A DNA stretch of 64,000 bases from Longimicrobium terrae (GCF_014202995.1 NZ_JACHIA010000001.1:620001-684000); one strand, 5' to 3'; positions 15,856 to 25,020 are shown, counted from the first letter of the stretch. Numbers and translations are program-made. Notes: generated by a model from the letters alone, not told the origin.

Positions 15856-17586
15856 TCATGCGTCCGGATCGCGGGGACCCGCAGGGGTCGGGCCGTCGCT
15901 TTCCACCGGCTCCGCCTCCGGCTCGGTGGACGCGGAGCGCGACCCCGTCTGCGGAAGGTAGAGGACAAAGGTGGCGCCCCACCCGTCGCCCCGCGGCTGG
16001 TCGACGAACACCGCGCCGCCGTGCGCGTCCGCCGCGCGCTGAACCAGCGCCAGCCCCAGCCCGGAACCGCCCGGACGGAGGGAAAAGAAGGGATCGAACA
16101 CATGGTCGCTTTCCCCCTCCGGCACCCCCGGCCCCGTGTCCGTCACCTGCAGGCGGATGACCGGCTCGCTTCCCCGCCCCGGGGAAAGCAGGTCTGATTC
16201 CAGCGCGTCCATCTCCACCAGCACCCGCCGGCCGGCGCCGGCCCACTGCACGCCGTTCAGCACCAGGTTCAGCACGGCGCGGTGCAGCAGGTCGCCATCT
16301 CCCGTGACGGCGGACTGGGCGGCATCCGGGGCCACCTGAACGATCACCTGCACGTCCGCGGCCTGCGGATGGGCGCGCACAACGTCCACCGCCTCGCGCA
16401 CGATGCGGGGGGCGTCCAGCCGCACCGCCGCCCGCATGCGCACGCGGGCAAAGTCGATGAACTCCGTCAGCAGACGGCTGAGCCGGTCCGACTCGCGCAC
16501 CACCAGCGTGCCCAGCACCTGCCGGTCTTCCGGATCGATGCCGTCCATCGCCAGCTGCTCGGTGGCGCTGCGGATGGAGGCCAGCGGGTTCTTGATCTCG
16601 TGCGCCAAGGACGCCGACAGCTCGGCCACCGCCTCCAGCCGCTCGGCGCGGCGGCGCAGTTCATCCATCCGCTTGCGCTCGGTGATGTCCTGAAAGATGG
16701 CGGTCACCGAGGGGCGCGCGCCTTCTTCCCGCTGGATCAGCGTGGTGCTGACGCCGAACACCATCCCCGCCGCCGTTTCTTCCGTCTCGAAGCGGCGGAT
16801 GGGGGTGCGCGAGTTCATCGACCGCAGAATGACCTCGCCCAGCCCGGGCGCCACGGCATCCAGCTTTTCCAGAAACTCGCGCCCCAGCCAGTCGGAGGCG
16901 TGCACCTTGAGCAGGTCCGCCGCGGCCGGATTGATGAAGGCCAGCCGCCCGTCGCCGTTCACCGTCAGCAGCCCGGTGGCGATGCCGGCCAGGACGTCGT
17001 CCGTGTCCAGCCGCAGCAGGCGCAGCTCCGTTTCCACCTCGCCCAGCACCGCGCCCGTGCGCCGCAGCCGGTCTCCCAGGTACCCGGTGGCCAGGGCGAC
17101 CACGGTGAAGAGCGCGAGTTGGAGAAGGACGCTTCCATCCACCGCGTGCGTGCTCCACACGATGTCGGCAAAGTACAGCAGGCTGACCAGGATGCCGATC
17201 AGTATCCCGCCCACGAACGGCAGCAGGATGGCCGCCGAAACGATGACCAGGACGAAGAGCGGGGCGAAGTCGCTTTCCTTGCCGCCGGTCAGATGCACCA
17301 CGACGGCCACCATCAGCACGTCGAAGACGATCTGCCAGTACAGGTAGTTGCGCCCCGGAGCGCGGCCGAGCACGTGCGTCCACCAGAACGAGCCGACGGA
17401 CACCGTTCCCGCGGCGATCAGCAGGAGCGTGGCGGCCAGGGTGGTGTTGGCCGGCGCGGCCTTCCACGAAAGCGCGGCGGCCAGGAAGATGGCGATTCCC
17501 AGGCAGACGCGCGCCAGGTACACCCACGACAGGATGCGGCGCGGCTCGGGGAGCCGCTCGGACGAAAAGCGCGGCTTCACCCGCAC
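15856..17586 (-). CDS. Membrane histidine kinase, PilS/NtrB type
   Basis: A 576-residue sensor kinase. About six transmembrane helices occupy residues 18-175, followed by a PAS domain (about 195-300), the HisKA dimerisation domain with phospho-accepting H329 in SLAHEIKNPLASI, and an HATPase_c domain ending in GLGLALVQRAADAHGG. The layout, with a multi-helix membrane sensor, one PAS and HisKA, is that of PilS kinases. It is encoded just upstream of its sigma-54 response regulator with a 58-bp gap, so the two form an operon. The signal is unknown. A proline/glutamate-rich tail of about 30 residues follows the catalytic domain. Confidence 0.93.
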   Translation of the reverse strand: MRVKPRFSSERLPEPRRILSWVYLARVCLGIAIFLAAALSWKAAPANTTLAATLLLIAAGTVSVGSFWWTHVLGRAPGRNYLYWQIVFDVLMVAVVVHLTGGKESDFAPLFVLVIVSAAILLPFVGGILIGILVSLLYFADIVWSTHAVDGSVLLQLALFTVVALATGYLGDRLRRTGAVLGEVETELRLLRLDTDDVLAGIATGLLTVNGDGRLAFINPAAADLLKVHASDWLGREFLEKLDAVAPGLGEVILRSMNSRTPIRRFETEETAAGMVFGVSTTLIQREEGARPSVTAIFQDITERKRMDELRRRAERLEAVAELSASLAHEIKNPLASIRSATEQLAMDGIDPEDRQVLGTLVVRESDRLSRLLTEFIDFARVRMRAAVRLDAPRIVREAVDVVRAHPQAADVQVIVQVAPDAAQSAVTGDGDLLHRAVLNLVLNGVQWAGAGRRVLVEMDALESDLLSPGRGSEPVIRLQVTDTGPGVPEGESDHVFDPFFSLRPGGSGLGLALVQRAADAHGGAVFVDQPRGDGWGATFVLYLPQTGSRSASTEPEAEPVESDGPTPAGPRDPDA

Positions 17587-17697
17587 AGGGGGATGCGGGA
17601 ACGGCGGGAATGCGGCGTGCCAGCGGTCACGGGAGCCCGGGTCGCGGGGAGCGGGAAACGGATGCGTGGATTGTGGACCCGGGCGGGCGGGAGGTCA

Positions 17698-17800
17698 AGA
17701 GAAGTGCGTGAGTGCTGGGTGCGTGAGTGCGTGAGTGCGAGGGACGGGAGTGCGAAAGTACGGAAGTACGGAAGTACGAAAGTGTGGAAGAGCGGGAGTG
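17698..17800. repeat. 8-bp microsatellite tract, GTGCGTGA and AGTACGGA units
   Basis: Imperfect tandem 8-mers change gradually from GTGCGTGA to AGTACGGA. The tract lies upstream of the kinase gene, in a gap (17587-18046) that holds no gene. Confidence 0.8.
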
Positions 17801-17811
17801 CGGAGTTCACC

Positions 17812-17880
17812 GGCGGCCCCCACCCGGGCCGGCACCACCGGCCCACCCTCCCCCAAAACAGACTGGGGGAGGGTGGGTCG
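17812..17880 (+). repeat. Dispersed hairpin block F, copy 2
   Basis: GGCGGCCCCCACCCGGGCC then CCCTCCCCCA-aaacagac-TGGGGGAGGG, as at 11700 and 29621. Confidence 0.9.
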
Positions 17881-18046
17881 GGCGCAGGGCTCCGCGAGCA
17901 TGGGACAGTTCCGGGCGTGAGCGGATTCCGTTGAGCAGATCATCCGCCGGCCGCTCACCGTCCCATGCACGCGGACGGGCCAAGAGCGCTCCTGCTTGTC
18001 GTCGTCCGTTGCGTCTGCCGGGGAACGCGGCGGGGTGGCGCGCCGC

Positions 18047-21000
18047 TCAGCCGCCGACGGAGATGGGGGCGGCGAGCTGGTTCTGGGGGAGTACCTGCTG
18101 GTCGGGCTCGCGGATCGCCGCCGGAAGCCGCTGCCACTGCTCCTCGGTCAGAATCGCGCGGATCGCCTCCAGCTCGGCCGCGAGCGCGGCGCGGATGGCG
18201 CGGAGCAAGGACTGCACGTTGCGCTGGGCGGACTGCGGACTGCCGCGCCGCGACTCCAGCGCGTGCAGCGCCAGCGCCAGCGAGTCGGCCAGCGGCGCCA
18301 GCGTGCCGCCCAGCGAGTCCGCCCGCGTCACCAGCCGCTCGCGCTGCTCCACGGTCAACGCCAGCGCCCCCGCCGAATCCACCGACATCACCTGCGCGGC
18401 AAGGTTGGGGACGCGTTGTCCCAGCCCCTGGCGGATCTCGTCCAGCGAACGCCCCGCCCCCATCGACCGGTTCACCAGCCGCTGCAGCGACTGCACCGCG
18501 GGGTCGCTGCCCACTGTGATGCGCCCCTCCAGGGTGAGCGCGAACGGACGCCGCAGCCCCGCCGCGCGCCGCGTGCCAAAGGCGGAGTTCACCTCGTAGT
18601 CGAAGGCAGAAGCGGCCGGATCGAAGCCGCGCACCCGCAGCAGCACGGGATCCACCCGCGGCGGGTCGCCCCAGCCGCGTGCGTCGCCGCCGTGCAGCGC
18701 GCGGTCCACCACGCTCAGAAAGTTGGATGTGGACAGGATCAGCCGCCCGCGACGGGACACGCCGGAGCGCCAGAACTGCATCTCCGCCCGCAGGTCCAGG
18801 CTGGACGTCCACCCCGACCGGCAGCTGTTGTATCCCGCCACCCGCCCCAGCTGCGCGCGCAGGCACTCGCGCACCCGCTCCGGGGCGCGGTCCAGCAGCC
18901 GCGCCATCTCCTCGGCGACGGCCGGGTCCGCGGCGCGGGCGGGATCAAACACGAAGGCGGGATCGTTGGCGGTCCCGTCGCCATTCACGTCTCCCGCCAC
19001 GCGCGGGGTGAAGGGCGCGCCGGACGCCATCTGGCCCAGCAGTCCCAGCCTCAACTGGCGTACGGGCGAGTAGATCAGGCGAAGCTGCACCGCGTGAAGG
19101 CGCTCCAGGTCGCCGGGGCCGCGGGTGAGCACGCCGGGGTCCACCGCGTACGCGCTCCCGCCCAGCAGCGAGGGCAGCGCGCCCGCCTCGCCCCGCGCGC
19201 GGGTGAACACGTACGAGCCCGACAGCCGCGGCATGCGCGCCCGCAGCGACGCGCCGGCGAACAGCGCGAAGTCCGCCCGCGCCTGCACCACCGACGAGCG
19301 CCCGTCCGACGCGATCTCCCGCACCGTTCCCCACTCAGGCAGCAGGCGGCCCGCGCCCGGCGCCACTCCGCCGGTGCCGGGATCGATGGCGTCCAGCGGC
19401 GCATACACCGGGCGCCCGCCCTCGTCCGCCAGGACGAAGTCCGCCGCGAGGTCCAGGTTGCGGTCGCGCGCCACGGGCTGGCGGGTGCCGCGCGCGTACA
19501 GGACGTCAAAGGTCAGGCGCGTCTGCAGCGGAAGGGGGATGCGCCCGCCCACGGAACCGCGCCAGCTGCGCGGCGCCGCCACCCCGCGGTCGAAATAGGT
19601 GAGCGTGGGGGTGCGCGCGCCGAACACCGGGTTGCTGCCGCGGCAGGTGGTGGGGATGGCCTCCGGCGCATCCGCGTACGCGGCCCAGTCGGGCGTGGGC
19701 GCCTCGGGGCCCACGCACACCAGCGACCGCTCGCCCCCGGCGCCGTCCTCCCCCGCCGCCTGCGCCACGGACTCCAGCGGCAGCACGCCGCGGAACTCCC
19801 CCGCCCCGCCGTACAGCTCCCATCCATCGCCAAAGTACGACCACCCCAGCCGCGGGCTCACCCCCGCCTCGGACGGAACGCGCCCGGGCCGCACGCCCGC
19901 TGGAAGCGTTTCCGGCGCGGGGACGCCGTCCGCCGCCGCGTACCATCGCGCCTCCGCCCGCGCGCCCACCGTCAGTCCCAGCCGGCCCCGGCGCCACACG
20001 TCCCCCGCGTACACGGCGGCGTGGGTGGATTGCGCGCGGCCGCCGGTCTCCCCGAGGGTGCGGAAAAAGCCGGACGGCGTCCGCGCACGGAAGTCGTCCA
20101 GCGTCTCGAAGGCAAAGGTGCCGAACGGGTTGGCGGAACCGGCGACCCGCGCGCGCTCGGCGGCGAACAGAAAGCCCGCGCGCGGCTCGTGGCCCCCGCC
20201 GGCCTCCACGGTGGCCGCGTCCGCCACTTCCAGCAGCGACGAGCGGGCGCGCGTCTCGCCCAGCACCCCGCCAAAAGCCAGCGTCGCGCTCCCGTCCGCG
20301 CCCGCGACGCCGACCGTGCCGCCCGGCCCGCCCGCGCCGGGGTACAGTCCGCGCCGCGCATCGCTCCACGACGCGGTGAACTCGTTTTCCACCCGTCCGG
20401 CCCGCGAGGCGAGGCGGGCAAAGATCCCTCCGCCCTCGTCCCGCGCTCGGCCGCCGCTGGAAAGCGCGGCCAGCGGCGACGCACCCAGCCCGCCGATGCG
20501 AAGCGTCCGCGCATCCGCCCGCACCATCAGCTCATGCGCGGGCGACAGGTCCGCGTCCAGGCGCAGAATTCCGCTCAGCGACTCGCTTTCCCCCGTCCCC
20601 GCGCCACCGCCGCCGAGCCCCGCGTCGCGCAGCAGGCCCAGGAAGCGCGCGGCGGAATCGGCGTTCACGCCCAGGCCGGCCAGCACGCCGGCGCCCGCGT
20701 TCTCCAGCCCCACGACCGGCGTGGCGCGCCGTGCGGCGCTGGCCGCAGCAAACCAGTACAGCCGGCCGGGAACGACCGGACCGCCGCCCCCCGCGTCCGC
20801 GTAGGCCAGCGACGTCCCCCGCGACAGGCCGTCCGCCGCGCGCCACTGCAGCCCCGGCGGGCTCCACCGGGTGCGGAACGCGGCGCCCGGCAGGTTGCTG
20901 CCGCTGAGCGTCGTGGCCGCCACCAGCCCGCCGCTGAACTGACCGCGCGCCGGATCGTAGGTGCTTCCCGTGATGGAGGTGGTGCCGACGGCTTCCTGCG

Positions 21001-21610
21001 GCAGGGTGGATGCCCCGAACCGCGCGCCGTCCAGCGTGGTGCGCGTCTGCGACGGGTCCTGCGCAAAGAAGGAAACTCCGCCGTCCGTCATCTGCACGCC
21101 CGGCTCCTGCCCGGCCAGCGCGGCCAGGTCCCCCGGATCCAGCGCGAAGTGGGTGTCCAGCCACGACTCCCGCGTTTCGTCGTTGCCTCCCGGCGCGCGG
21201 GGCGGCACGGCCTGGCGCTCCAGGCGGGGCTGGCGGACGGTGATGCCCTCCAGCGCCACGGCTTCGGCGGTGAGGCGGAGGTCGCGCCACACCACCCCGC
21301 CCGCCGCCTCGTCCCGCGAGATCACGGCGCTGAGAGCGAGATAGCCGAGCCGCTCCGCGCGCACGGTGACCGCGCCGTCCCCCGCGGGGATGGCGATGGA
21401 GTACCGCCCCTGCACGTCGCTGGTGGCGAACACCGTATCGCGCCCGGCCACCGCCCGCACCGTCGCGGCGACCACGGGGGCGCCCTCCCGCCGGTCCAGA
21501 ACCCGCCCTGAAATCCGTCCCTGGGCGGCGCACGGCGCGGCGAGCGCGGCCGCGGCAAGCACGGCCAGCATCGTGAGGAGAAGCGCGGCGGGGCGGGCGT
21601 GAATCCACAT
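18047..21610 (-). CDS. TonB-dependent receptor-like outer membrane protein with unusual C-terminal tail
   Basis: A 1187-residue protein with a signal peptide (residues 1-29, cleavage near APCAAQG). A carboxypeptidase regulatory-like beta-sandwich (about 30-115) starts GRISGRVLDRREGAPVVAATV, followed by a plug-like region (DPSQTRTTLDGARFG) and a long beta-barrel region rich in alternating hydrophobic and polar strands. It should sit in the outer membrane and import or bind a large ligand. The last 120 residues are instead helical and carry two LTxEQ motifs (LTVEQRERL, LTEEQWQRL), as in Spy/CpxP-like periplasmic proteins; this is not normal for a barrel terminus. It is divergent from the Cys-rich peptide operon. 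The substrate is unknown. Confidence 0.82.
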   Translation of the reverse strand: MWIHARPAALLLTMLAVLAAAALAAPCAAQGRISGRVLDRREGAPVVAATVRAVAGRDTVFATSDVQGRYSIAIPAGDGAVTVRAERLGYLALSAVISRDEAAGGVVWRDLRLTAEAVALEGITVRQPRLERQAVPPRAPGGNDETRESWLDTHFALDPGDLAALAGQEPGVQMTDGGVSFFAQDPSQTRTTLDGARFGASTLPQEAVGTTSITGSTYDPARGQFSGGLVAATTLSGSNLPGAAFRTRWSPPGLQWRAADGLSRGTSLAYADAGGGGPVVPGRLYWFAAASAARRATPVVGLENAGAGVLAGLGVNADSAARFLGLLRDAGLGGGGAGTGESESLSGILRLDADLSPAHELMVRADARTLRIGGLGASPLAALSSGGRARDEGGGIFARLASRAGRVENEFTASWSDARRGLYPGAGGPGGTVGVAGADGSATLAFGGVLGETRARSSLLEVADAATVEAGGGHEPRAGFLFAAERARVAGSANPFGTFAFETLDDFRARTPSGFFRTLGETGGRAQSTHAAVYAGDVWRRGRLGLTVGARAEARWYAAADGVPAPETLPAGVRPGRVPSEAGVSPRLGWSYFGDGWELYGGAGEFRGVLPLESVAQAAGEDGAGGERSLVCVGPEAPTPDWAAYADAPEAIPTTCRGSNPVFGARTPTLTYFDRGVAAPRSWRGSVGGRIPLPLQTRLTFDVLYARGTRQPVARDRNLDLAADFVLADEGGRPVYAPLDAIDPGTGGVAPGAGRLLPEWGTVREIASDGRSSVVQARADFALFAGASLRARMPRLSGSYVFTRARGEAGALPSLLGGSAYAVDPGVLTRGPGDLERLHAVQLRLIYSPVRQLRLGLLGQMASGAPFTPRVAGDVNGDGTANDPAFVFDPARAADPAVAEEMARLLDRAPERVRECLRAQLGRVAGYNSCRSGWTSSLDLRAEMQFWRSGVSRRGRLILSTSNFLSVVDRALHGGDARGWGDPPRVDPVLLRVRGFDPAASAFDYEVNSAFGTRRAAGLRRPFALTLEGRITVGSDPAVQSLQRLVNRSMGAGRSLDEIRQGLGQRVPNLAAQVMSVDSAGALALTVEQRERLVTRADSLGGTLAPLADSLALALHALESRRGSPQSAQRNVQSLLRAIRAALAAELEAIRAILTEEQWQRLPAAIREPDQQVLPQNQLAAPISVGG

Positions 21611-21697
21611 CGGCGGGACGTGGGATGAGGGGGAGAAGACGGGCGGGGCGGGAAGGAGCGGATTCGGCGGACCTAACTTATCCGGACAACAAAAGCA

Positions 21698-21725
21698 TTG
21701 ACAGCCGGAACCGCCGAATTATACT
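21698..21725 (+). promoter_or_regulatory. Sigma-70-type promoter of the Cys-rich peptide operon
   Basis: TTGACA at 21698-21703 and TATACT at 21720-21725 with a 16-bp spacer, 63 bp upstream of the ATG at 21789. The match to consensus is strong. Confidence 0.75.
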
Positions 21726-21788
21726 CCGGTCCGGATGGGTTGTCCATCTGATGTCCTTCCGTTCCAAAACACCCACGGAGGATGCACC

Positions 21789-22025
21789 ATGAACGTCAAG
21801 CGTTTCCGCACCGCCGCCCTGGCCCTGGTCACGATCCTGGGCGCCGCCGACCTGAGCACCGCCGGCGCCACCCCCGTGCCGGTTGACGGGTGCGAAGACA
21901 ACGCCACCGGCTTTGCCGCGGGCTTCTGCTCGGGCAAGGGGCACGACGACTGGGGCAGCGTCACCTATACCTGCAGCGGCGGCAAGGCGACGATCCTTGA
22001 AGTGGAGTGCGTGGACGCCGCGTAG
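21789..22025 (+). CDS. Small secreted four-cysteine protein
   Basis: A 78-residue protein starting at the ATG at 21789, with an ACGGAGG ribosome site seven bases upstream. A signal peptide covers residues 1-26 or so (KRFRTAALALVTILGAADLSTAGA). The mature part of about 50 residues has four cysteines (VDGCEDN, GFCSGKG, TYTCSGG, VECVDAA), probably forming two disulfides, and a glycine-rich centre. I do not recognise the family. The next gene 79 bp downstream encodes a DsbA-like protein, which fits a secreted, disulfide-bonded product. It could be a small bacteriocin-like or structural peptide; this is open. Confidence 0.75.
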   Translation: MNVKRFRTAALALVTILGAADLSTAGATPVPVDGCEDNATGFAAGFCSGKGHDDWGSVTYTCSGGKATILEVECVDAA

Positions 22026-22104
22026 CAAGGAGTTCCGCCGGTCCCCAGCGCCGTCCGGCTGGGGACCGGACCATTCCGGGATCCCGCCCACCTCCCGCTT
22101 TTTC

Positions 22105-22773
22105 ATGGCCAGATTTTCCTGGGTTTCGTCCGCGGCCAACGCCGTCCTTACGATCTGCGCCATCGTGGTGACCGCGCTGGTCGTCCGCAAGGAGCTGTTT
22201 CCGCCCGCGCCGGCGGCCGCCATTCCGTTCACCCGCATTTCCGCGTGGCGCGCCTTTGGCGAGGAAGGCCAGCGGATGGGACCGGAGCGGGCGCCCGTGC
22301 GCGTCGTCCTGTTTTCCGACTTCCAGTGCCCGGCCTGCCGGGTGCTGGCAGAACATCTGAAGACAATCCGCTCGGAAAGCCGGGACGTGGAAGTCGTCTA
22401 CCGGCATGCGCCGCTGGAGCGGCACGCGCACGCCGTTCCCGCGGCCCGCGCCAGCGACTGCGCCGCCGCGCAGGGCCGCTTCGAGGCGTACCACGACGCG
22501 CTGTTCGCCGCGCAGGACTCCATCGGCACCACCGGCTGGGACGCGTATGCCCGGCGGGCGGGCGTTCCGGACCTCGCGCGGTTCGGGCGGTGTATCTCCG
22601 CCCCCGCCGCCGACACGCGCCTGGCGCGCGACACCGTTGCGGCGCGGGAACTCAAGGTGACCGGCACGCCCACGTACCTGCTGAACGACCGCCGGTTCGT
22701 CGGCGCGCCTCCGCTGGACTCGCTACGCGCGCAGATCGCGCTGGCGCGGCGCTCCGCGGCGGCCAGCCGGTAG
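22105..22773 (+). CDS. Membrane-anchored DsbA-like thiol:disulfide protein
   Basis: A 222-residue thioredoxin-fold protein. The start is the ATG at 22105 (MARFSWVSSAANAV), giving an N-terminal membrane anchor at about 8-28. The active site is CPAC (C75 and C78 in SDFQCPACRV), and the cis-proline loop is TGTPTYLL. The helical insert (YHDALFAAQDSIG, DLARFGRCI) matches DsbA/DSBA-like thioredoxin (PF13462). It should work in the periplasm, forming or shuffling disulfides. Its neighbours are a four-cysteine secreted peptide upstream and a secreted PDZ protein 46 bp downstream, all on the plus strand, so the peptide is a plausible client. Confidence 0.88.
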   Translation: MARFSWVSSAANAVLTICAIVVTALVVRKELFPPAPAAAIPFTRISAWRAFGEEGQRMGPERAPVRVVLFSDFQCPACRVLAEHLKTIRSESRDVEVVYRHAPLERHAHAVPAARASDCAAAQGRFEAYHDALFAAQDSIGTTGWDAYARRAGVPDLARFGRCISAPAADTRLARDTVAARELKVTGTPTYLLNDRRFVGAPPLDSLRAQIALARRSAAASR

Positions 22774-22819
22774 CGGCGCGGCGCCGCACTCGCATCCACA
22801 GTACCAAGGGGAGGATTTC

Positions 22820-23260
22820 TTGAGGCAGATCACGCTCCTGCTGGGGCTGGCCGGCGCGCTGGCGCTTCCCGTGGCGGCCCATGCGCAGCCCGGCGCTCCG
22901 CGCACCCAGACGAACGGGCGTGCGCAACCGGTTCCGCCCCGCTTCGGATTCGCGGTGGGCGCCAGGATGGGGCCCAACAACACGCCGGGCTATCCGTACG
23001 TGCACACGGTGGTGCCGGGCTCCAACGCCGAGCGCGCCGGCATCCAGGTGGGCGACACCATTCTGACCATCAACGGCCGCGATGCGCGCGACGGGCAGCT
23101 GTTTCCCGTGCGCGAGGCGGGAACGCGCTACCTGATGCGCGTTCGGCGCGGCCGGGAAGAGGTGGAGCTCAACTTCATCTTTCCCGTGATCCCCGCCAGA
23201 ACCGCCACGCCGGCCGCGGCCGCGCCGCCCGCCCAGCAGGCGAGCCCGCACCACGACTGA
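22820..23260 (+). CDS. Secreted single-PDZ-domain protein
   Basis: A 146-residue protein starting at a TTG codon, chosen because AGGGGAGG lies six bases upstream and no other start gives the complete signal peptide (MRQITLLLGLAGALALPVAAHAQ). The mature part is one PDZ domain with the segment VVPGSNAERAGIQVGDTILTINGRDARD and a C-terminal Ala/Pro/His tail. PDZ domains bind protein C-termini; alone and secreted, it may be an adaptor or a regulator for a periplasmic protease. It is the last gene of the Cys-peptide/DsbA operon, with a strong terminator 29 bp after the stop codon. Confidence 0.85.
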   Translation: MRQITLLLGLAGALALPVAAHAQPGAPRTQTNGRAQPVPPRFGFAVGARMGPNNTPGYPYVHTVVPGSNAERAGIQVGDTILTINGRDARDGQLFPVREAGTRYLMRVRRGREEVELNFIFPVIPARTATPAAAAPPAQQASPHHD

Positions 23261-23289
23261 GCCCGCGTCCGGAGCGCGCGCACGCAAAG

Positions 23290-23319
23290 ATCCTCCCCGT
23301 CGACGCGGGGAGGATTTTT
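23290..23319 (+). terminator. Intrinsic terminator after PDZ gene
   Basis: A 10-bp perfect stem ATCCTCCCCG/CGGGGAGGAT with a 6-nt loop and a T5 tract. Confidence 0.95.
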
Positions 23320-23435
23320 CGATTGCGGGATGAACAGCGGAAGCCGGGATCCACCGGAAGCCCCGATCACGCCACAGGCGATGATCGGAGCTTCTTCTGC
23401 GACCCGTGTGGCTGGGCCCGGTGCGCCGTTCCGGG

Positions 23436-23990
23436 TCAGGAGATGACGAGTGTGCGGCTGGTGACCGCTTCCCACCGGCCGTCGCGCTGGCGCAGGGTGA
23501 CGAGGAACACGCCGTCCTGCACCGGCTGCCTGGCCAGATTCCCCAGCCACATCGCCTTGACGATCACCTGCGCGGAATCGCCGGCCGCCACGGGATCGCT
23601 CGTCGCGACCACGGCGACCGCCTCGCGCAGCGTGCAGGTGCGAAGGCTTTCTGACGCGCAGACGCGCGCACTGTCCAGGCTGCCGGCCTCTGCCCGCATC
23701 AGCGTTCGAAGTTCGGCGGCGGAAGCGGCGCTCCGCTCGAACGTCAGATCGTAGACGGTCGACACGATACCCCCAGCATCGGGCGGCAGACGGCGGCTCT
23801 GCACGACTCGCGGGTCGTAGCGCACGATGCCGGCGGGAACGCCGTCACTCGCCCGCAACACCGCGACCGTGTGGTTCACCGCGGCCGCGATCGCCACCGC
23901 ATTGCCCGATGGTTGACGATGCGGCGGAGAAAGCGTGGCGCAGAAGCCCAAGCCCAGCAGGCAGGGCAGTGCAAAGAACCTTTTCGTCAT
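23436..23990 (-). CDS. Unknown exported protein
   Basis: A 184-residue protein with an N-terminal export signal (KRFFALPCLLGLGFCATLS). The cysteine at 17 does not sit in a proper lipobox (F at position -1), so it is more likely cut by signal peptidase I. The mature part is about 160 residues with a C-terminal beta-rich segment (VIVKAMWLGNLARQPVQDG, FLVTLRQRDGRWEAV), like small nuclear-transport-factor-2-type or DUF sheets, but no family can be named. It starts 22 bp after the stop of the lipoprotein peptidase gene on the same strand, so the two probably form an operon. Confidence 0.7.
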   Translation of the reverse strand: MTKRFFALPCLLGLGFCATLSPPHRQPSGNAVAIAAAVNHTVAVLRASDGVPAGIVRYDPRVVQSRRLPPDAGGIVSTVYDLTFERSAASAAELRTLMRAEAGSLDSARVCASESLRTCTLREAVAVVATSDPVAAGDSAQVIVKAMWLGNLARQPVQDGVFLVTLRQRDGRWEAVTSRTLVIS

Positions 23991-24012
23991 ATCGCCCTCG
24001 CTGGCTTACTGT

Positions 24013-25020
24013 TCACTGCGGGAATCCGCAACTCGCCATCTTGTCTCGGAAATCCTGAGCGTGCGCGTCGCTGTGGGGTTGACCATTGTAGTGGCCCATC
24101 AGCTTGTGGACGATCTCGTGCACGAGAGTATCGGCGAGTTCCGCCTCATCCAGACCGGTTGAAAGCCAGTGCTTTGAGCGGGAGACATAGATAATTCCCG
24201 TCTCGGAATCGTAAGATCCCCACCGGCCATCGTCGATGGTATATACTCGAATCATGGACGGCAACATGGACTGGAGCGTTGCCCTCACGTCGGCGCAGAG
24301 CACCGTCTGGAGTTGGCGCGCCATGTCTTTTTCTTCCGGGTCCGTCGGCGGTCGTGGATTGCAGGTCGGGCAGGCGGGGCCCCCGTCGCTGGAGGTCGTT
24401 ACGCCTCCGCCCCCGCCCGAACTCCCGCCGCTCCAACTCCATCCGCCTCCGCCACCGCACCCGCCGAAGTCGAAGCATACGTCATGGTTTTCCTCGACCC
24501 CGTCGTCACAGGCAGGATAAGTGGCGCCCCCCACGCATGCGGTAACGACAACCGGGGCCAAGGTGCAGCCTTTGTCCGTGGGCACGCATCCCATGGTCGT
24601 GATGCTGCCCGGATCCTCGCCGCCGCGAGTAACCCGAAATGCACGGTCCATGCGACGCGACGCAGCCTCCGTGGCCGGGATCACACACCGAGCCACCAGC
24701 ACCAGATCAGTACCTGAGTATCCGCGGTACAAGTACGAACGGCGCGCCCCCTCAGGATGCTGCTCGGCAGCAGCGAACCGGGTCGTCGCGTGCCGGGACT
24801 GGAATGATCCACGCTCATCTACAGCAGCGACCGTGCACGTATAAGGCGCGGAACCGGCCTTCGAGTGCTGCCACCCGTTCGGCCGATTGCCGAGTTCACC
24901 GAGAGTCCGAGATGTGTTTGTCGCGGTACCGTTTGGAAAGGAGAGGCTTGCAGTGGGTATGTCTCCGCACGCCCCTGAGACGGCAAGGAGTACAACGGCG
25001 ACAACCGATCGGGATCGCAT
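24013..25020 (-). CDS. Lipoprotein with HExxH metallopeptidase-like motif
   Basis: A 335-residue protein from the ATG at 25020 (MRSRSVVAVVLLAVSGAC), which gives a clean lipoprotein signal with the lipobox cysteine at about residue 18; the upstream extension to 25158 lacks support. A glycine/serine-rich low-complexity linker (about 205-235, GGCGGGGGWSWSGG and similar) separates an N-terminal cysteine-containing region from a C-terminal domain with VHEIVHKLMGHYNG, an HExxH zinc motif with further histidines, as in SprT/minigluzincin-like peptidases. It should be anchored at the membrane, acting in the periplasm. The substrate is unknown. Likely an operon with the exported protein gene 22 bp downstream. 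Confidence 0.75.
   Translation of the reverse strand: MRSRSVVAVVLLAVSGACGDIPTASLSFPNGTATNTSRTLGELGNRPNGWQHSKAGSAPYTCTVAAVDERGSFQSRHATTRFAAAEQHPEGARRSYLYRGYSGTDLVLVARCVIPATEAASRRMDRAFRVTRGGEDPGSITTMGCVPTDKGCTLAPVVVTACVGGATYPACDDGVEENHDVCFDFGGCGGGGGWSWSGGSSGGGGGVTTSSDGGPACPTCNPRPPTDPEEKDMARQLQTVLCADVRATLQSMLPSMIRVYTIDDGRWGSYDSETGIIYVSRSKHWLSTGLDEAELADTLVHEIVHKLMGHYNGQPHSDAHAQDFRDKMASCGFPQ

Noticed and set aside
13905-16160. 751-codon plus-strand open frame
   Set aside because: It lies over repeats and antisense to the response regulator; composition is arginine/histidine-rich without motifs. A shadow of the high-GC minus-strand gene.
17996-21511. 1171-codon plus-strand open frame
   Set aside because: Antisense to the TonB receptor, which has a signal peptide and domains. 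The frame has no motifs or ribosome site.
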